DNA of 64,000 bases, from positions 62,001 to 126,000 of the forward strand of contig NZ_PEOG01000005.1 in the NCBI RefSeq assembly GCF_002761755.1, in the 5' to 3' direction. Positions 35,477 to 42,765 of this stretch are shown in pieces. The notes under the pieces are model-generated. The model was given only the letters and a program-made list of their open reading frames with translations, searched no databases and had not been told where the DNA came from. The position numbers and the translations under genes are program-made. Within the stretch, counting starts at the first letter, position 1. Each line of letters opens with the position of its first letter. Origin of the DNA: Roseateles chitinivorans. GTDB taxonomy: Bacteria; Pseudomonadota; Gammaproteobacteria; Burkholderiales; Burkholderiaceae_C.

Positions 35477-35518
35477 TTGATCCAACGCAATCGCTCCGGG
35501 CGGGCCCGGTCCTACGCT
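35477..35518 (+). promoter_or_regulatory. FNR-type box and -10 upstream of the DUF2892/hydrolase/adh/usp operon
   Basis: TTGAT-CCAA-CGCAA at 35477-35490 followed after 22 bp by TACGCT at 35513-35518. The box centre lies about 41.5 bp from the predicted start point near 35525, the class II geometry of FNR-activated promoters. The left half-site is the exact FNR consensus; the right half has two mismatches. Confidence 0.6.
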
Positions 35519-35556
35519 GAGCCGATCAGAGTGCTGACTGTGCCGAGGAGGCTGCG

Positions 35557-35733
35557 ATGGCGATGAACGTGGGAACGACGGAGCGCTTGCTGCGCGTGGG
35601 CGTGGGCGCCGCCCTGATCCTGGCCGCGGGCCTGGGGTGGGTCGGGCTGTGGGGCTTCATCGGCCTGGTGCCGCTGCTGACCGGCCTGGCGGGGTACTGC
35701 CCGGTCTATTCGATCTTCCGGCGCGGCACATGA
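35557..35733 (+). CDS. DUF2892 (YgaP-type) small membrane protein
   Basis: A 58-residue protein starting MAMNVGTTERLLRVGVGAAL with two membrane helices and ending GLAGYCPVYSIFRRGT. This matches the inner-membrane DUF2892 family (the membrane part of YgaP), where the CPVY motif is conserved. GAGGAG lies 6 nt before the ATG. Stop and next start overlap as ATGA. Function unknown; it heads the FNR-box operon. Confidence 0.82.
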   Translation: MAMNVGTTERLLRVGVGAALILAAGLGWVGLWGFIGLVPLLTGLAGYCPVYSIFRRGT

Positions 35734-37115
35734 GCGCGCCGGCCCCCCTGAGCCTGCGCTTCCTGGGCGCCGCTGGCACGGTCACCGGCTCTCGCTACCT
35801 GGTGCAGTACCGGGAGCGACGGCTGCTGGTCGACTGCGGCCTGTTCCAGGGGCTGAAGCAACTGCGACTGCGCAACTGGGCGCCGTTCCCGGTGCCGCCC
35901 GGCACCATCGACGCGGTGGTGCTCACACACGCCCACCTCGATCACAGCGGCTACCTGCCGCGGCTGGTCGAGGAGGGATTCCGCGGCGTCGTGCATGTCA
36001 CGCCCGGCACCGGCGACCTGCTGCCCATCCTGCTCCGCGACGCCGGCCGGTTGCAGGAAGAGGATGCGCGGTACGCCAACCGGCATGGCTTCAGCAAACA
36101 TTCGCCGGCGTTGCCGCTCTACACCGAAGCCCAGGCGATGCGCGCCCTGGAGCGGGTGCGGCCTCGTCCCTTCGACCGCGTGTTCGAGCCGCTGCCCGGC
36201 CTCATGGCGAAGTTCAGCCACGCCGGGCACATCGTCGGCGCGGCCAGCCTGCATCTGGCGACCGAGGCCGGGTCCATCACCTTCTCGGGCGACCTGGGGC
36301 GAACTGACGATCCCGTCATGCGTCCGCCGGCCTGCGCCGAGCAGGCAGACCTCATCGTCGTCGAGTCCACCTACGGCAATCGCCGCCATGCGACCGCGCC
36401 GACCGATGGCGAACTGGCCGAGGTCATCTCGCGCACCGCCGCGCGTGGCGGCACGACGCTGATCCCCGCGTTCGCCGTGGGGCGGGCGCAGGCGGTGTTG
36501 CACGCCCTGCTGCGGCTCAAGGCGGCGGGCCGCATTCCGGACTTGCCGATCTACCTCAACAGCCCGATGGCGATACAGGCCGGTCGTCTGCTGGAGCCGC
36601 ACGCCGATGAACTTCGCCTGAGCGAGCCCGAGCGCCGCGACCTCGCGGAGAAGGTCCGCTACATCCGCACGGAAGAGGAATCGCGCGCGCTGAATGCCCC
36701 CGCATTCCCGTCGATCATCGTCGCGGCCAGCGGCATGGCGACGGGTGGCCGCGTGCTGCACCACCTCAAGGCGCTGGCTCCGCATCCGGAGCATGCGATC
36801 GTCTTTGTCGGTCACCAGGCCGCCGGCACGCGCGGCGCCAGCCTCGTCGCCGGCGCGGACGCGGTGCGCCTGCACGGCCAATGGGTCCCGGTGCGTGCGC
36901 AGGTGTGTGCCATCGAGGGCATGTCCTCGCATGCGGACCAGGCGCAGTTGCTCGACTGGCTGTCCACCCTGCAGCGCCGGCCGGCGCATGTGTTCGTCAC
37001 CCACGGCGAGCCGGAATCCTCCGACGCGCTGCGTCAGGCGATCGAGGAGCGCTTCGGTTGGTCCGCCTCCGTCCCGGAGCACCTCGACACCGTGGCCTGG
37101 CCGCCGGCGCTTTGA
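35730..37115 (+). CDS. beta-CASP metallo-beta-lactamase-fold RNA hydrolase
   Basis: A 461-residue enzyme of the RNA-specificity metallo-hydrolase family (YSH1/TTHA0252-like). It has the zinc motif H67-A-H69-L-D71-H72 with GTVTGSRYLV at the start, a second motif in FSHAGHIVGAASL, Asp in ITFSGDLGR, a beta-CASP domain (ESTYGNRRH, IPAFAVGRAQ, SPMA), VFVGHQAAGTRG, the His in SSHADQAQL and the final VTHGEPESS. Such proteins are single-strand RNA nucleases. Its pairing with alcohol dehydrogenase and Usp genes suggests action under stress or low oxygen (inference). Confidence 0.88.
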   Translation: MSAPAPLSLRFLGAAGTVTGSRYLVQYRERRLLVDCGLFQGLKQLRLRNWAPFPVPPGTIDAVVLTHAHLDHSGYLPRLVEEGFRGVVHVTPGTGDLLPILLRDAGRLQEEDARYANRHGFSKHSPALPLYTEAQAMRALERVRPRPFDRVFEPLPGLMAKFSHAGHIVGAASLHLATEAGSITFSGDLGRTDDPVMRPPACAEQADLIVVESTYGNRRHATAPTDGELAEVISRTAARGGTTLIPAFAVGRAQAVLHALLRLKAAGRIPDLPIYLNSPMAIQAGRLLEPHADELRLSEPERRDLAEKVRYIRTEEESRALNAPAFPSIIVAASGMATGGRVLHHLKALAPHPEHAIVFVGHQAAGTRGASLVAGADAVRLHGQWVPVRAQVCAIEGMSSHADQAQLLDWLSTLQRRPAHVFVTHGEPESSDALRQAIEERFGWSASVPEHLDTVAWPPAL

Positions 37116-37163
37116 CCGGCAGGCCGGGCCGCAGCCGCTTTCCCTCACCCACAAGGAGTTCCC

Positions 37164-38186
37164 ATGCGCACCATGAAAGCCGCCGTGGTCCACGCCTTCC
37201 GCGAGCCGCTCACCATCGAGGACGTGCCCGTGCCCGAAGTGCGGCCCGGCCAGATCCTCGTCAAGCTCGCCGCCTGCGGCGTCTGCCACACCGACCTGCA
37301 TGCCGCCGACGGCGACTGGCCGGTCCGACCGCGCCTGCCTTTCATTCCGGGGCATGAGGGCGTCGGCACTGTGGCCGCCGTCGGCGCGGGGGTCAAGCAC
37401 GTCCGCGAGGGTGACCGTGTCGGCGTGCCATGGCTGCACACGGCCTGCGGCCATTGCGAACATTGCCTCACGGGCTGGGAGACGCTCTGCGACCACCAGC
37501 AGATGACCGGCTACAGCGTCAACGGCGGTTTTGCCGAGTACGTCCTTGCGGATCCCAACTACGTCGGCCACCTGCCGGCCGAGGGCTCGTTCGAGGCGCT
37601 CGCGCCGATCCTGTGCGCGGGCCTGACGGTCTACAAGGGATTGAAGGTCCTCGAGGCGCGGCCCGGCCAGTGGGTGGCCATCGTGGGGGCGGGGGGCCTG
37701 GGTCATCTGGCCATCCAGTACGCCCGCGCGATGGGCTTTCATGTGGCTGCGGTGGATGTGGACGCGACCAAGCTGGGCCTGGCCGCGGCGCTGGGGGCCG
37801 AACTCTGCGTCAACGCTGTGGACGACGACCCCGCCGCCGTGCTGCAGCGGGAGCTCGACGGCGTGCACGGGGCGCTGGTGACGGCCGTGTCGCGGCAGTC
37901 GTTCAGCCAGTCCCTGGCGATGCTGCGCAAGCGCGGCACGATGTCGATGGTGGGGCTGCCGCCGGGCGACTTCGGGCTGCCGATCTTCGATGTCGTGCTC
38001 AATGCGAAGACGGTGCGCGGTTCCATCGTCGGCACGCGCCAGGACCTCAACGAGGCGCTGCAGTTCGCCGCGGAGAAGAAGGTCCATGCCGAGACGACGC
38101 CGCATGCGCTGGAAGACGTCAACGTCATCTTCGACGCGCTCAGACGCGGCCGCATCGAGGGTCGCGCCGTCCTGACCTTCGACTGA
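37164..38186 (+). CDS. adhP: zinc-dependent alcohol dehydrogenase
   Basis: A 340-residue medium-chain dehydrogenase. Catalytic zinc ligands lie in AACGVCHTDLHAADG, GHEGVGTV and the later Cys in PILCAGLTVYKGL; the structural zinc Cys set is ACGHCEHCLTGWETLC; the NAD fold is VAIVGAGGLGHLAIQYA. Closest in pattern to AdhP/AdhA ethanol dehydrogenases (ethanol-acetaldehyde interconversion with NAD). AAGGAG precedes the ATG. It lies in the FNR-box operon, consistent with fermentative or low-oxygen use. Confidence 0.9.
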   Translation: MRTMKAAVVHAFREPLTIEDVPVPEVRPGQILVKLAACGVCHTDLHAADGDWPVRPRLPFIPGHEGVGTVAAVGAGVKHVREGDRVGVPWLHTACGHCEHCLTGWETLCDHQQMTGYSVNGGFAEYVLADPNYVGHLPAEGSFEALAPILCAGLTVYKGLKVLEARPGQWVAIVGAGGLGHLAIQYARAMGFHVAAVDVDATKLGLAAALGAELCVNAVDDDPAAVLQRELDGVHGALVTAVSRQSFSQSLAMLRKRGTMSMVGLPPGDFGLPIFDVVLNAKTVRGSIVGTRQDLNEALQFAAEKKVHAETTPHALEDVNVIFDALRRGRIEGRAVLTFD

Positions 38187-38218
38187 CCCGCGGCCCGGAC
38201 CTCGCCGAGGAGCACGAC

Positions 38219-39055
38219 ATGACCTACAGAACCGTGATGGTGGGCCTGGATGGCGCGCCGACCTGCGCCGCGCGCACCGAGGTGGCGATCCACCTGGCCC
38301 AGGACTTCGATGCCCACCTGATCGGTGTGGCGCCCACCGGCATGGTGGACCTGCCAGCGGCGCCCGGCGCGGCGGCGCTGCTCGGCGATTACGCGGCGTC
38401 CGCCTGGCCGCTGCTGATCGAGAAGGCGGAGGAGGCGGCCGGCGAGTTCCGCGCACGCTGCGAGGCCGCGGGCCTGCCGTCGTTCGAGGCCCTCGTCGAC
38501 GAGGGCCCGGTGGCGGCTTCGCTGGCCGGCCGCGCCCATTGCACCGACCTGCTGGTGATGAGCCAGCCCGATCCCGCGCAGGCCGGCCATCGGTACGAGT
38601 TGTCGACGCTGGAGCAGGTGCTGCTGCATGGCGCGCGGCCCACCTTGCTGGTGCCCTATACCCATCACGGACCGCTGCGCATGCGGCGCATGCTCATCGG
38701 CTGGGACGAGAGCCGCGAAGCGGTGCGCGCGATGACCGATGCGCTGCCCCTGCTCCGCCGGGCGCAACAGGTGACGCTCGCCCACTGGCGGCACGATCCC
38801 GACAGCGGTCGTGTGCTGCAGCGGCTGCACAGCGTGCACCAGTGGCTGGCCTTCCACGGCGTGGAGGCCCAGCCGCAGGATCTGGTCACCTCGCTGCCGA
38901 TCGGGGAAGCCATGCTGTCCGCCGCCTGCGACCTGGACACCGACCTCATCGTGATGGGGGCCTACAGCCATCCCCGCTGGTCGGAGTTCCTGTTCGGCGG
39001 TACCTCGAGGACCCTGCTCGGCGCAATGACGGTGCCGGTGCTGATGTCGCATTGA
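38219..39055 (+). CDS. tandem-domain universal stress protein
   Basis: A 278-residue protein of two fused UspA domains (about 1-145 and 150-278). The first begins MTYRTVMVGLDGAPTCAART, the second MRRMLIGWDESREAVRAM, ending DLIVMGAYSHPRWSEFLFGG...VPVLMSH. The ATP-binding G-2x-G-9x-G-S motif is not intact in either half, as is common for tandem Usps. Last gene of the operon, 32 bp after adhP. It is paralogous to the convergent gene at 39111, and both end LMSH. Confidence 0.87.
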   Translation: MTYRTVMVGLDGAPTCAARTEVAIHLAQDFDAHLIGVAPTGMVDLPAAPGAAALLGDYAASAWPLLIEKAEEAAGEFRARCEAAGLPSFEALVDEGPVAASLAGRAHCTDLLVMSQPDPAQAGHRYELSTLEQVLLHGARPTLLVPYTHHGPLRMRRMLIGWDESREAVRAMTDALPLLRRAQQVTLAHWRHDPDSGRVLQRLHSVHQWLAFHGVEAQPQDLVTSLPIGEAMLSAACDLDTDLIVMGAYSHPRWSEFLFGGTSRTLLGAMTVPVLMSH

Positions 39056-39071
39056 GTGGTGTCGCATTGAG
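39045..39071 (+). repeat. 15 bp-spaced direct repeat at a usp stop codon
   Basis: TGTCGCATTGAG occurs twice (39045 and 39060), duplicating the end of the gene including its stop codon. A small tandem duplication. Confidence 0.55.
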
Positions 39072-39110
39072 GCACGGAGATCGCGACGCGGTCCCGCGCC
39101 GGTCCGCCGC

Positions 39111-39956
39111 TCAGTGCGACATCAGCAGCGGCACCGGCGAGGTCTCCAGCATGAAACGCGTGGTCCGGCCGATCCAGGGCGCGCGCCAGGTCTCCTGGCC
39201 GTAGGCGCCCATGACGACGAGTGTCGGCTCGAGCAGTTCCGCCAGGCGCAGGAGCTGGCGTTCAGGCCGCGTCGTGAGCATGACCGAGCGGTTCTCCGCC
39301 GTGACGCCTTGCCGGCGCAGCCAGTCGCGCACCGGCGGCCACCAATCCGCTGGTCCGGTGCGGGCGGCTTCCAGGCAGATCAGCTGCATCACCTGCACCT
39401 TGCCTGCACGGCGGAGCAGGGGCAGCGCATCGGCCACCGCCCGGGCGCAGGCACCGCTGCCATCCCAGCCGATCAACACGTTCCCGACAGACAGCGGCTC
39501 GCTCCTCGTCGAGGGGAGGATCAGCACCGGGCGAGCGGCCAGGCGGAGCACCACCTCGAGATCGTCGAAGGTGAGCGGCCCTCCCCGCGAGCTCGCCACC
39601 GGCTGCGTGACGACCAGCACGTCCGCGGCGTGACTGGCCAGCACGAGGGCCGCCGAGGTCTGCCCGGCGTAGGGCGCTACATCGCCGCAGCGGACGCCCG
39701 TGGCGTCGCATCGCGCGCGGAAGCGCTCGCTCATGGTGGCGTGATCGACCGACCAGGCGTCCATGGACGCTCTCCAGCGCAGCGATGAGGGCGTGCCGGC
39801 CTCGATGCCGGGCGAACGCGCACTGGCGCTCACGCCCGTCACGCCGGCGTCGAACCACCGGGCCAGCAGCAGCGCGGCGTCGATGCATCGCTCCGCCGCG
39901 ATGCCGAGGTCGACGTGCACCGCGATGGACCGCCATCCTCCGGCGTCCGCGTTCAT
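39111..39956 (-). CDS. tandem-domain universal stress protein
   Basis: A 281-residue two-domain Usp: RSIAVHVDLGIAAERCIDAALLLARW at the N terminus, VGNVLIGWDGSGACARAVADALPLLRRA opening domain two, and LVVMGAYGQETWRAPWIGRTTRFML at the end. It lacks the full ATP-binding glycine motif. Start overlaps the stop of the upstream single-domain usp as ATGA, so the two are cotranscribed from the divergent promoter region near 40520. Convergent with its paralogue at 38219. Confidence 0.85.
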   Translation of the reverse strand: MNADAGGWRSIAVHVDLGIAAERCIDAALLLARWFDAGVTGVSASARSPGIEAGTPSSLRWRASMDAWSVDHATMSERFRARCDATGVRCGDVAPYAGQTSAALVLASHAADVLVVTQPVASSRGGPLTFDDLEVVLRLAARPVLILPSTRSEPLSVGNVLIGWDGSGACARAVADALPLLRRAGKVQVMQLICLEAARTGPADWWPPVRDWLRRQGVTAENRSVMLTTRPERQLLRLAELLEPTLVVMGAYGQETWRAPWIGRTTRFMLETSPVPLLMSH

Positions 39957-40408
39957 GGCGCGTGACTGGGTTCCTTGACGATCATCACGGGCACCGGCGA
40001 CAGCCGCGCCACCAGCTCCGCATCGCTGCCGAGCAGCGCACGGCTGACGCCGCGGCGACCATGGGATCCGATCATGACGAGGCCGGCATGCTCCCGCACG
40101 GCGCGCTCCACGATCGCTTCCGCCGTGCGGCGTCCGCCGGCGTCCAGGATCGTGCGCTGCGCGGGCAGACCGGCCTTCGCCAGCTGTTGACCGGCCTGCG
40201 ACAGGATCGCCTCGGCCGCGGCGCGTTGCGACGCGCGCGACGCTTCGAGCATCGCGGCGTCCGAGAACTCCACGTTGAGCGGCAGGTCGTACATCACGTA
40301 GACCAGTTCCAGCTCGGTGGGCTGTCCGCGCAGCAGCTCGGTGGCGGCTGCCAGCGCAGCGTTCGCGGGTGGGCTGCCGTCATAGGCGAGAAGCACTTTG
40401 CGATACAT
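39953..40408 (-). CDS. universal stress protein, single domain
   Basis: A 151-residue UspA protein, MYRKVLLAYDGSPPANAAL..., with an intact nucleotide motif IGSHGRRGVSRALLGSDAELV (G-2x-G-9x-G-S) near the C terminus, so probably ATP-binding. The start is ATG 40408; the frame stays open upstream but without homology and through the regulatory region. Coupled to the tandem Usp gene downstream by a 4 bp overlap. Preceded by a palindromic FNR-like site and -10. Confidence 0.88.
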   Translation of the reverse strand: MYRKVLLAYDGSPPANAALAAATELLRGQPTELELVYVMYDLPLNVEFSDAAMLEASRASQRAAAEAILSQAGQQLAKAGLPAQRTILDAGGRRTAEAIVERAVREHAGLVMIGSHGRRGVSRALLGSDAELVARLSPVPVMIVKEPSHAP

Positions 40409-40525
40409 GGTCGACCTCCGTGAAGGACGCGTTGAAGGACCTGCGGCCGAAGGCTTGACCGCATCCGGCTGCCGACCGGCTGCCGACCGAGGGAGCGGCT
40501 TGCGGACGCCGGCTTGACGCGGACC

Positions 40526-40566
40526 ATTCTGGTGAGGCGTTCGCTGCGCCACTTGCGCTTGCGCAA
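40526..40566 (-). promoter_or_regulatory. FNR-like palindrome and -10 for the usp pair
   Basis: On the minus strand TTGCG-CAAG-CGCAA (40553-40566, outer TTG/CAA symmetry) is followed after 21 bp by CAGAAT (40526-40531). The spacing matches that at 35477-35518 and 42655-42696. Match to the strict FNR consensus is 6 of 10. Confidence 0.55.
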
Positions 40567-40609
40567 TCCGGCATCGGACGCCCTGGTTCAGGGACATGCG
40601 CGGCGATCG

Positions 40610-40623
40610 TTGATGCATGTCAA
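40610..40623. promoter_or_regulatory. second FNR-like box in the usp/FNR divergent region
   Basis: TTGAT-GCAT-GTCAA, 9 of 10 positions of the FNR consensus, within the near-palindrome GTTGATGCATGTCAAC. It lies 131 bp before the FNR-family regulator gene and 202 bp before the divergent usp. No -10 at class II distance on either strand; a TAATGT-like -10 for the regulator lies at 40656. The rest of the 345 bp gap (40409-40753) shows no gene. Confidence 0.55.
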
Positions 40624-40753
40624 CCGGCCTGCTTGTGCACAAAAACAGGTGGTCCTAATGTTGGCCCGCGCGCCTCAAGGGCGCCGTGGTCTGCGATGCG
40701 CGAGGTGCCCTTTGGCGGGCGCTGGGTCGTCGGGCCAACCAAGGAGCGACGTG

Positions 40754-41509
40754 ATGACGACGACAGGGACCGCCGGCTTGCAGGAAGGCGACGCGGCGCG
40801 CTGCACTGGGATGGACCTGCTGCGCTGGAGCGGCATGCCGGTCGAGGAAGCGACTTCGTTGCGGGACGTGAGTTTCCCGGTGAAGTGGTTGTCTGCGGGG
40901 CAGCCGCTGGTGGTGGAGGGGGCGCCGCTGGAGAGCCTGTATTTCGTGCGCTCGGGCACGCTGAAGGTGTTCCAGACCGAGCGCGACGGCTATGAGCAGG
41001 TCCATGCCTTCGCGCTCAAGGGCGACATCCTTGCGCTCGACGGCCTGCACGACGAGCGCCATGCCACGGCCGCGACGGCGCTCGAGCCGTCCTCCGTGGC
41101 CGTGCTGCCGCTGCGGGAGTGGCAACGGGCCACCCGCGAGCATCCCTTGCTGGCGCGCCTGCAGGCGCGCGCGGCCAGCCTGGAATTGGCCCGGCGCGGC
41201 GCGACCTTGCACAACATGGCGGCGGTCGCGGCGGAGGTGCGACTGGCGCGGTTCCTGCTCCAGCTCTCGGCGCGGCAAGCGCTGCTCGAATTTCCGCCGC
41301 GCAAGCTGCGGCTGCGCATGAGTCGGCGTGACATCGCGAGCCTGCTGGGCGTGTCGCACGAGTCGGTCAGCCGCTCGCTGGGCATCCTGGCGACGGAGGG
41401 CCTGATCCGGGTGAACCACAGGGAGGTGGACCTCGTGGACGAGGGTGGTTTGGTCGCGCGCCAGACGACGACCCGTCCGGAGCGCGATGCGCCTCGCCTG
41501 ACGGCGTGA
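40754..41509 (+). CDS. CRP/FNR-family transcriptional regulator without Fe-S cysteines
   Basis: A 251-residue regulator. The cyclic-nucleotide-binding-like domain (about 30-150) contains WLSAGQPLVVEGAPLESLYFVRSGTLKVFQ. The C-terminal HTH_CRP domain (about 185-230) contains LRMSRRDIASLLGVSHESVSRSLGIL. The recognition helix carries the ExxSR motif that in FNR reads TTGAT half-sites. Only one Cys is present (Cys17), so the four-Cys [4Fe-4S] cluster of true FNR cannot form; sensing must use something else, as in FixK- or Dnr-type proteins. AAGGAG precedes the ATG. Likely master regulator of the surrounding usp/adh genes. Confidence 0.88.
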   Translation: MTTTGTAGLQEGDAARCTGMDLLRWSGMPVEEATSLRDVSFPVKWLSAGQPLVVEGAPLESLYFVRSGTLKVFQTERDGYEQVHAFALKGDILALDGLHDERHATAATALEPSSVAVLPLREWQRATREHPLLARLQARAASLELARRGATLHNMAAVAAEVRLARFLLQLSARQALLEFPPRKLRLRMSRRDIASLLGVSHESVSRSLGILATEGLIRVNHREVDLVDEGGLVARQTTTRPERDAPRLTA

Positions 41510-41538
41510 AGGGCAAGGGCGGGGACGCTGGCTTTGCG

Positions 41539-41637
41539 TCAGTCTCGGGTCACGAGGAAGAAGACATACAGACGGCTGAGCAGCCCCAGCACGGCCAGCA
41601 ACGCCAAGGCCGTCACCACGATCGCGCGCCAGCTCAT
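41539..41637 (-). CDS. 32-residue single-span membrane peptide coupled to usp
   Basis: A 32-residue ORF, MSWRAIVVTALALLAVLG then LLSRLYVFFLVTRD, almost entirely one membrane helix with charged ends. Its ATG overlaps the stop of the upstream usp as ATGA, the same coupling used between real genes of this cluster. No homologue recognised. Could be a small regulatory membrane peptide; the overlap and clean hydrophobic composition are the evidence. Confidence 0.5.
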   Translation of the reverse strand: MSWRAIVVTALALLAVLGLLSRLYVFFLVTRD

Positions 41638-42113
41638 CGGGCCGTCCCCTCGGCGGCGGGAGCGTCCTTCTCCGGCGGGCCGACGAGCAGGACCGGCAGG
41701 GGACTGTCGCGCAGCACCACCAGCGCATCGCTGCCCACCAGCATGCGCGACAGGCCGCGCCGCCCATGGGTGCCCATGACGATCAGGTCGCATCCCAGCT
41801 CGCGGGCCTGCCGGACGATCTCCGCGCCGGCGTGGGCGTCGAGCGATTCCTTCAGCACGATGGCGACGGGGAGATGCGCGTCCTGGACCTCGAGGGCTGC
41901 GGCAGCGAGGAGGTCGTTGGCGGCTTCGCGCCGGGGCGCCAGCTCAAGTTCCAGCTGTCCGGTGAGGCCGGCATAGCCGAAGAACGGGTAGACATCGAGG
42001 ACGTGCAGCAGGGTGATGTGGGCGTTGAGCGGCCCTGCCAGAGCGATGGCCTCGCGCAGGCCTCTTGCGGCGGTCGCGCTGCCGTCCAGGGGAACCAGGA
42101 GAGAGCGGTACAT
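41634..42113 (-). CDS. universal stress protein
   Basis: A 159-residue UspA-domain protein: MYRSLLVPLDGSATAARGLREAIALA at the start and the nucleotide motif MGTHGRRGLSRMLVGSDALVV near the C terminus (G-2x-G-9x-G-S intact). It lies 15 bp after the upstream usp in the same operon and is coupled to the 32-residue peptide gene. Confidence 0.92.
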   Translation of the reverse strand: MYRSLLVPLDGSATAARGLREAIALAGPLNAHITLLHVLDVYPFFGYAGLTGQLELELAPRREAANDLLAAAALEVQDAHLPVAIVLKESLDAHAGAEIVRQARELGCDLIVMGTHGRRGLSRMLVGSDALVVLRDSPLPVLLVGPPEKDAPAAEGTAR

Positions 42114-42128
42114 CCGTGACTCCCCGGT

Positions 42129-42593
42129 TCAGTCGGACGAGGCTTCCGACGGCGGCCGGCGCACCAGCATCACCGGCACCGGGCTCTCGCGCACCACCAG
42201 TTCCGCATCACTGCCCAGCACCAGGCGCGACATGCCGCGCCGCCCGTGCGTGCCCATGACGATGAGGTCGCAGGCGGTCCGCGTGGCCTCGGCGACGATC
42301 GTGTCGGCGACGCGGCCCCCGATCAGCTCCTTGAGCACCGCCTCGCTGGCGACGCCGGCATCGAGCGCCCACAGACTGGCGTCGCCCAACAGCCTGTCGC
42401 CGTCCTTGAGCATCTGGCGCCGCGTTTCGTCGAAGGCGACGGCGGAGGTCGTTTCCAGCACGGCCGGCTGTTCATTGACGACGTGCAGCAACACCAGCGT
42501 GGCCTGCAGGCCAGCGGCGAGGCGGATCGCCTCTTCCAGGCCCCTGTTGGCAGTGACGCTGCCGTCGATGGGCACAAGGATTCTCTTGTACAT
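42129..42593 (-). CDS. universal stress protein
   Basis: A 154-residue UspA-domain protein, paralogue of the next gene. MYKRILVPIDGSVTANRGLEEA opens it and MGTHGRRGMSRLVLGSDAELVV contains the intact ATP motif. The start is ATG 42593; an upstream in-frame ATG at 42656 coincides with the predicted promoter and is rejected. First gene of a usp-usp-peptide operon preceded by an FNR-like site. Confidence 0.92.
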   Translation of the reverse strand: MYKRILVPIDGSVTANRGLEEAIRLAAGLQATLVLLHVVNEQPAVLETTSAVAFDETRRQMLKDGDRLLGDASLWALDAGVASEAVLKELIGGRVADTIVAEATRTACDLIVMGTHGRRGMSRLVLGSDAELVVRESPVPVMLVRRPPSEASSD

Positions 42594-42654
42594 GGCGGAC
42601 TCCCGCGGCCCAGGAACGGAGGCCCACGCCGGGCCGCCGGCGGTGAGCCTCCTC

Positions 42655-42696
42655 ATTCTGGAGAGCGGGGCGCCGTCGCCGATTGAGCAAACGCAG
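42655..42696 (-). promoter_or_regulatory. FNR-like site and -10 for the usp-usp-peptide operon
   Basis: On the minus strand CTGCG-TTTG-CTCAA (42683-42696) is followed after 22 bp by CAGAAT (42655-42660). The right half-site is 4 of 5 to the FNR consensus and the left half weak, but spacing to the -10 is identical to the other two sites of the cluster. Confidence 0.45.
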
Positions 42697-42765
42697 GTGT
42701 TGGCGTTGACCTGCCCGGCGTTGATCAGCGTCGATCGGGCGTCGGTTCGTCGGGTCGGCGTCCGG

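Noticed and set aside
40409..40753. Possible small gene or RNA in the usp/regulator gap
   Set aside because: Only the usp frame stays open; no motif, no stable RNA fold apparent. Explained as a divergent regulatory region.
42721..42734. TTGAT-CAGC-GTCGA as the FNR box of the usp operon
   Set aside because: The left half is perfect, but no -10 lies at the correct distance on the minus strand; the weaker site at 42683 has the right spacing.
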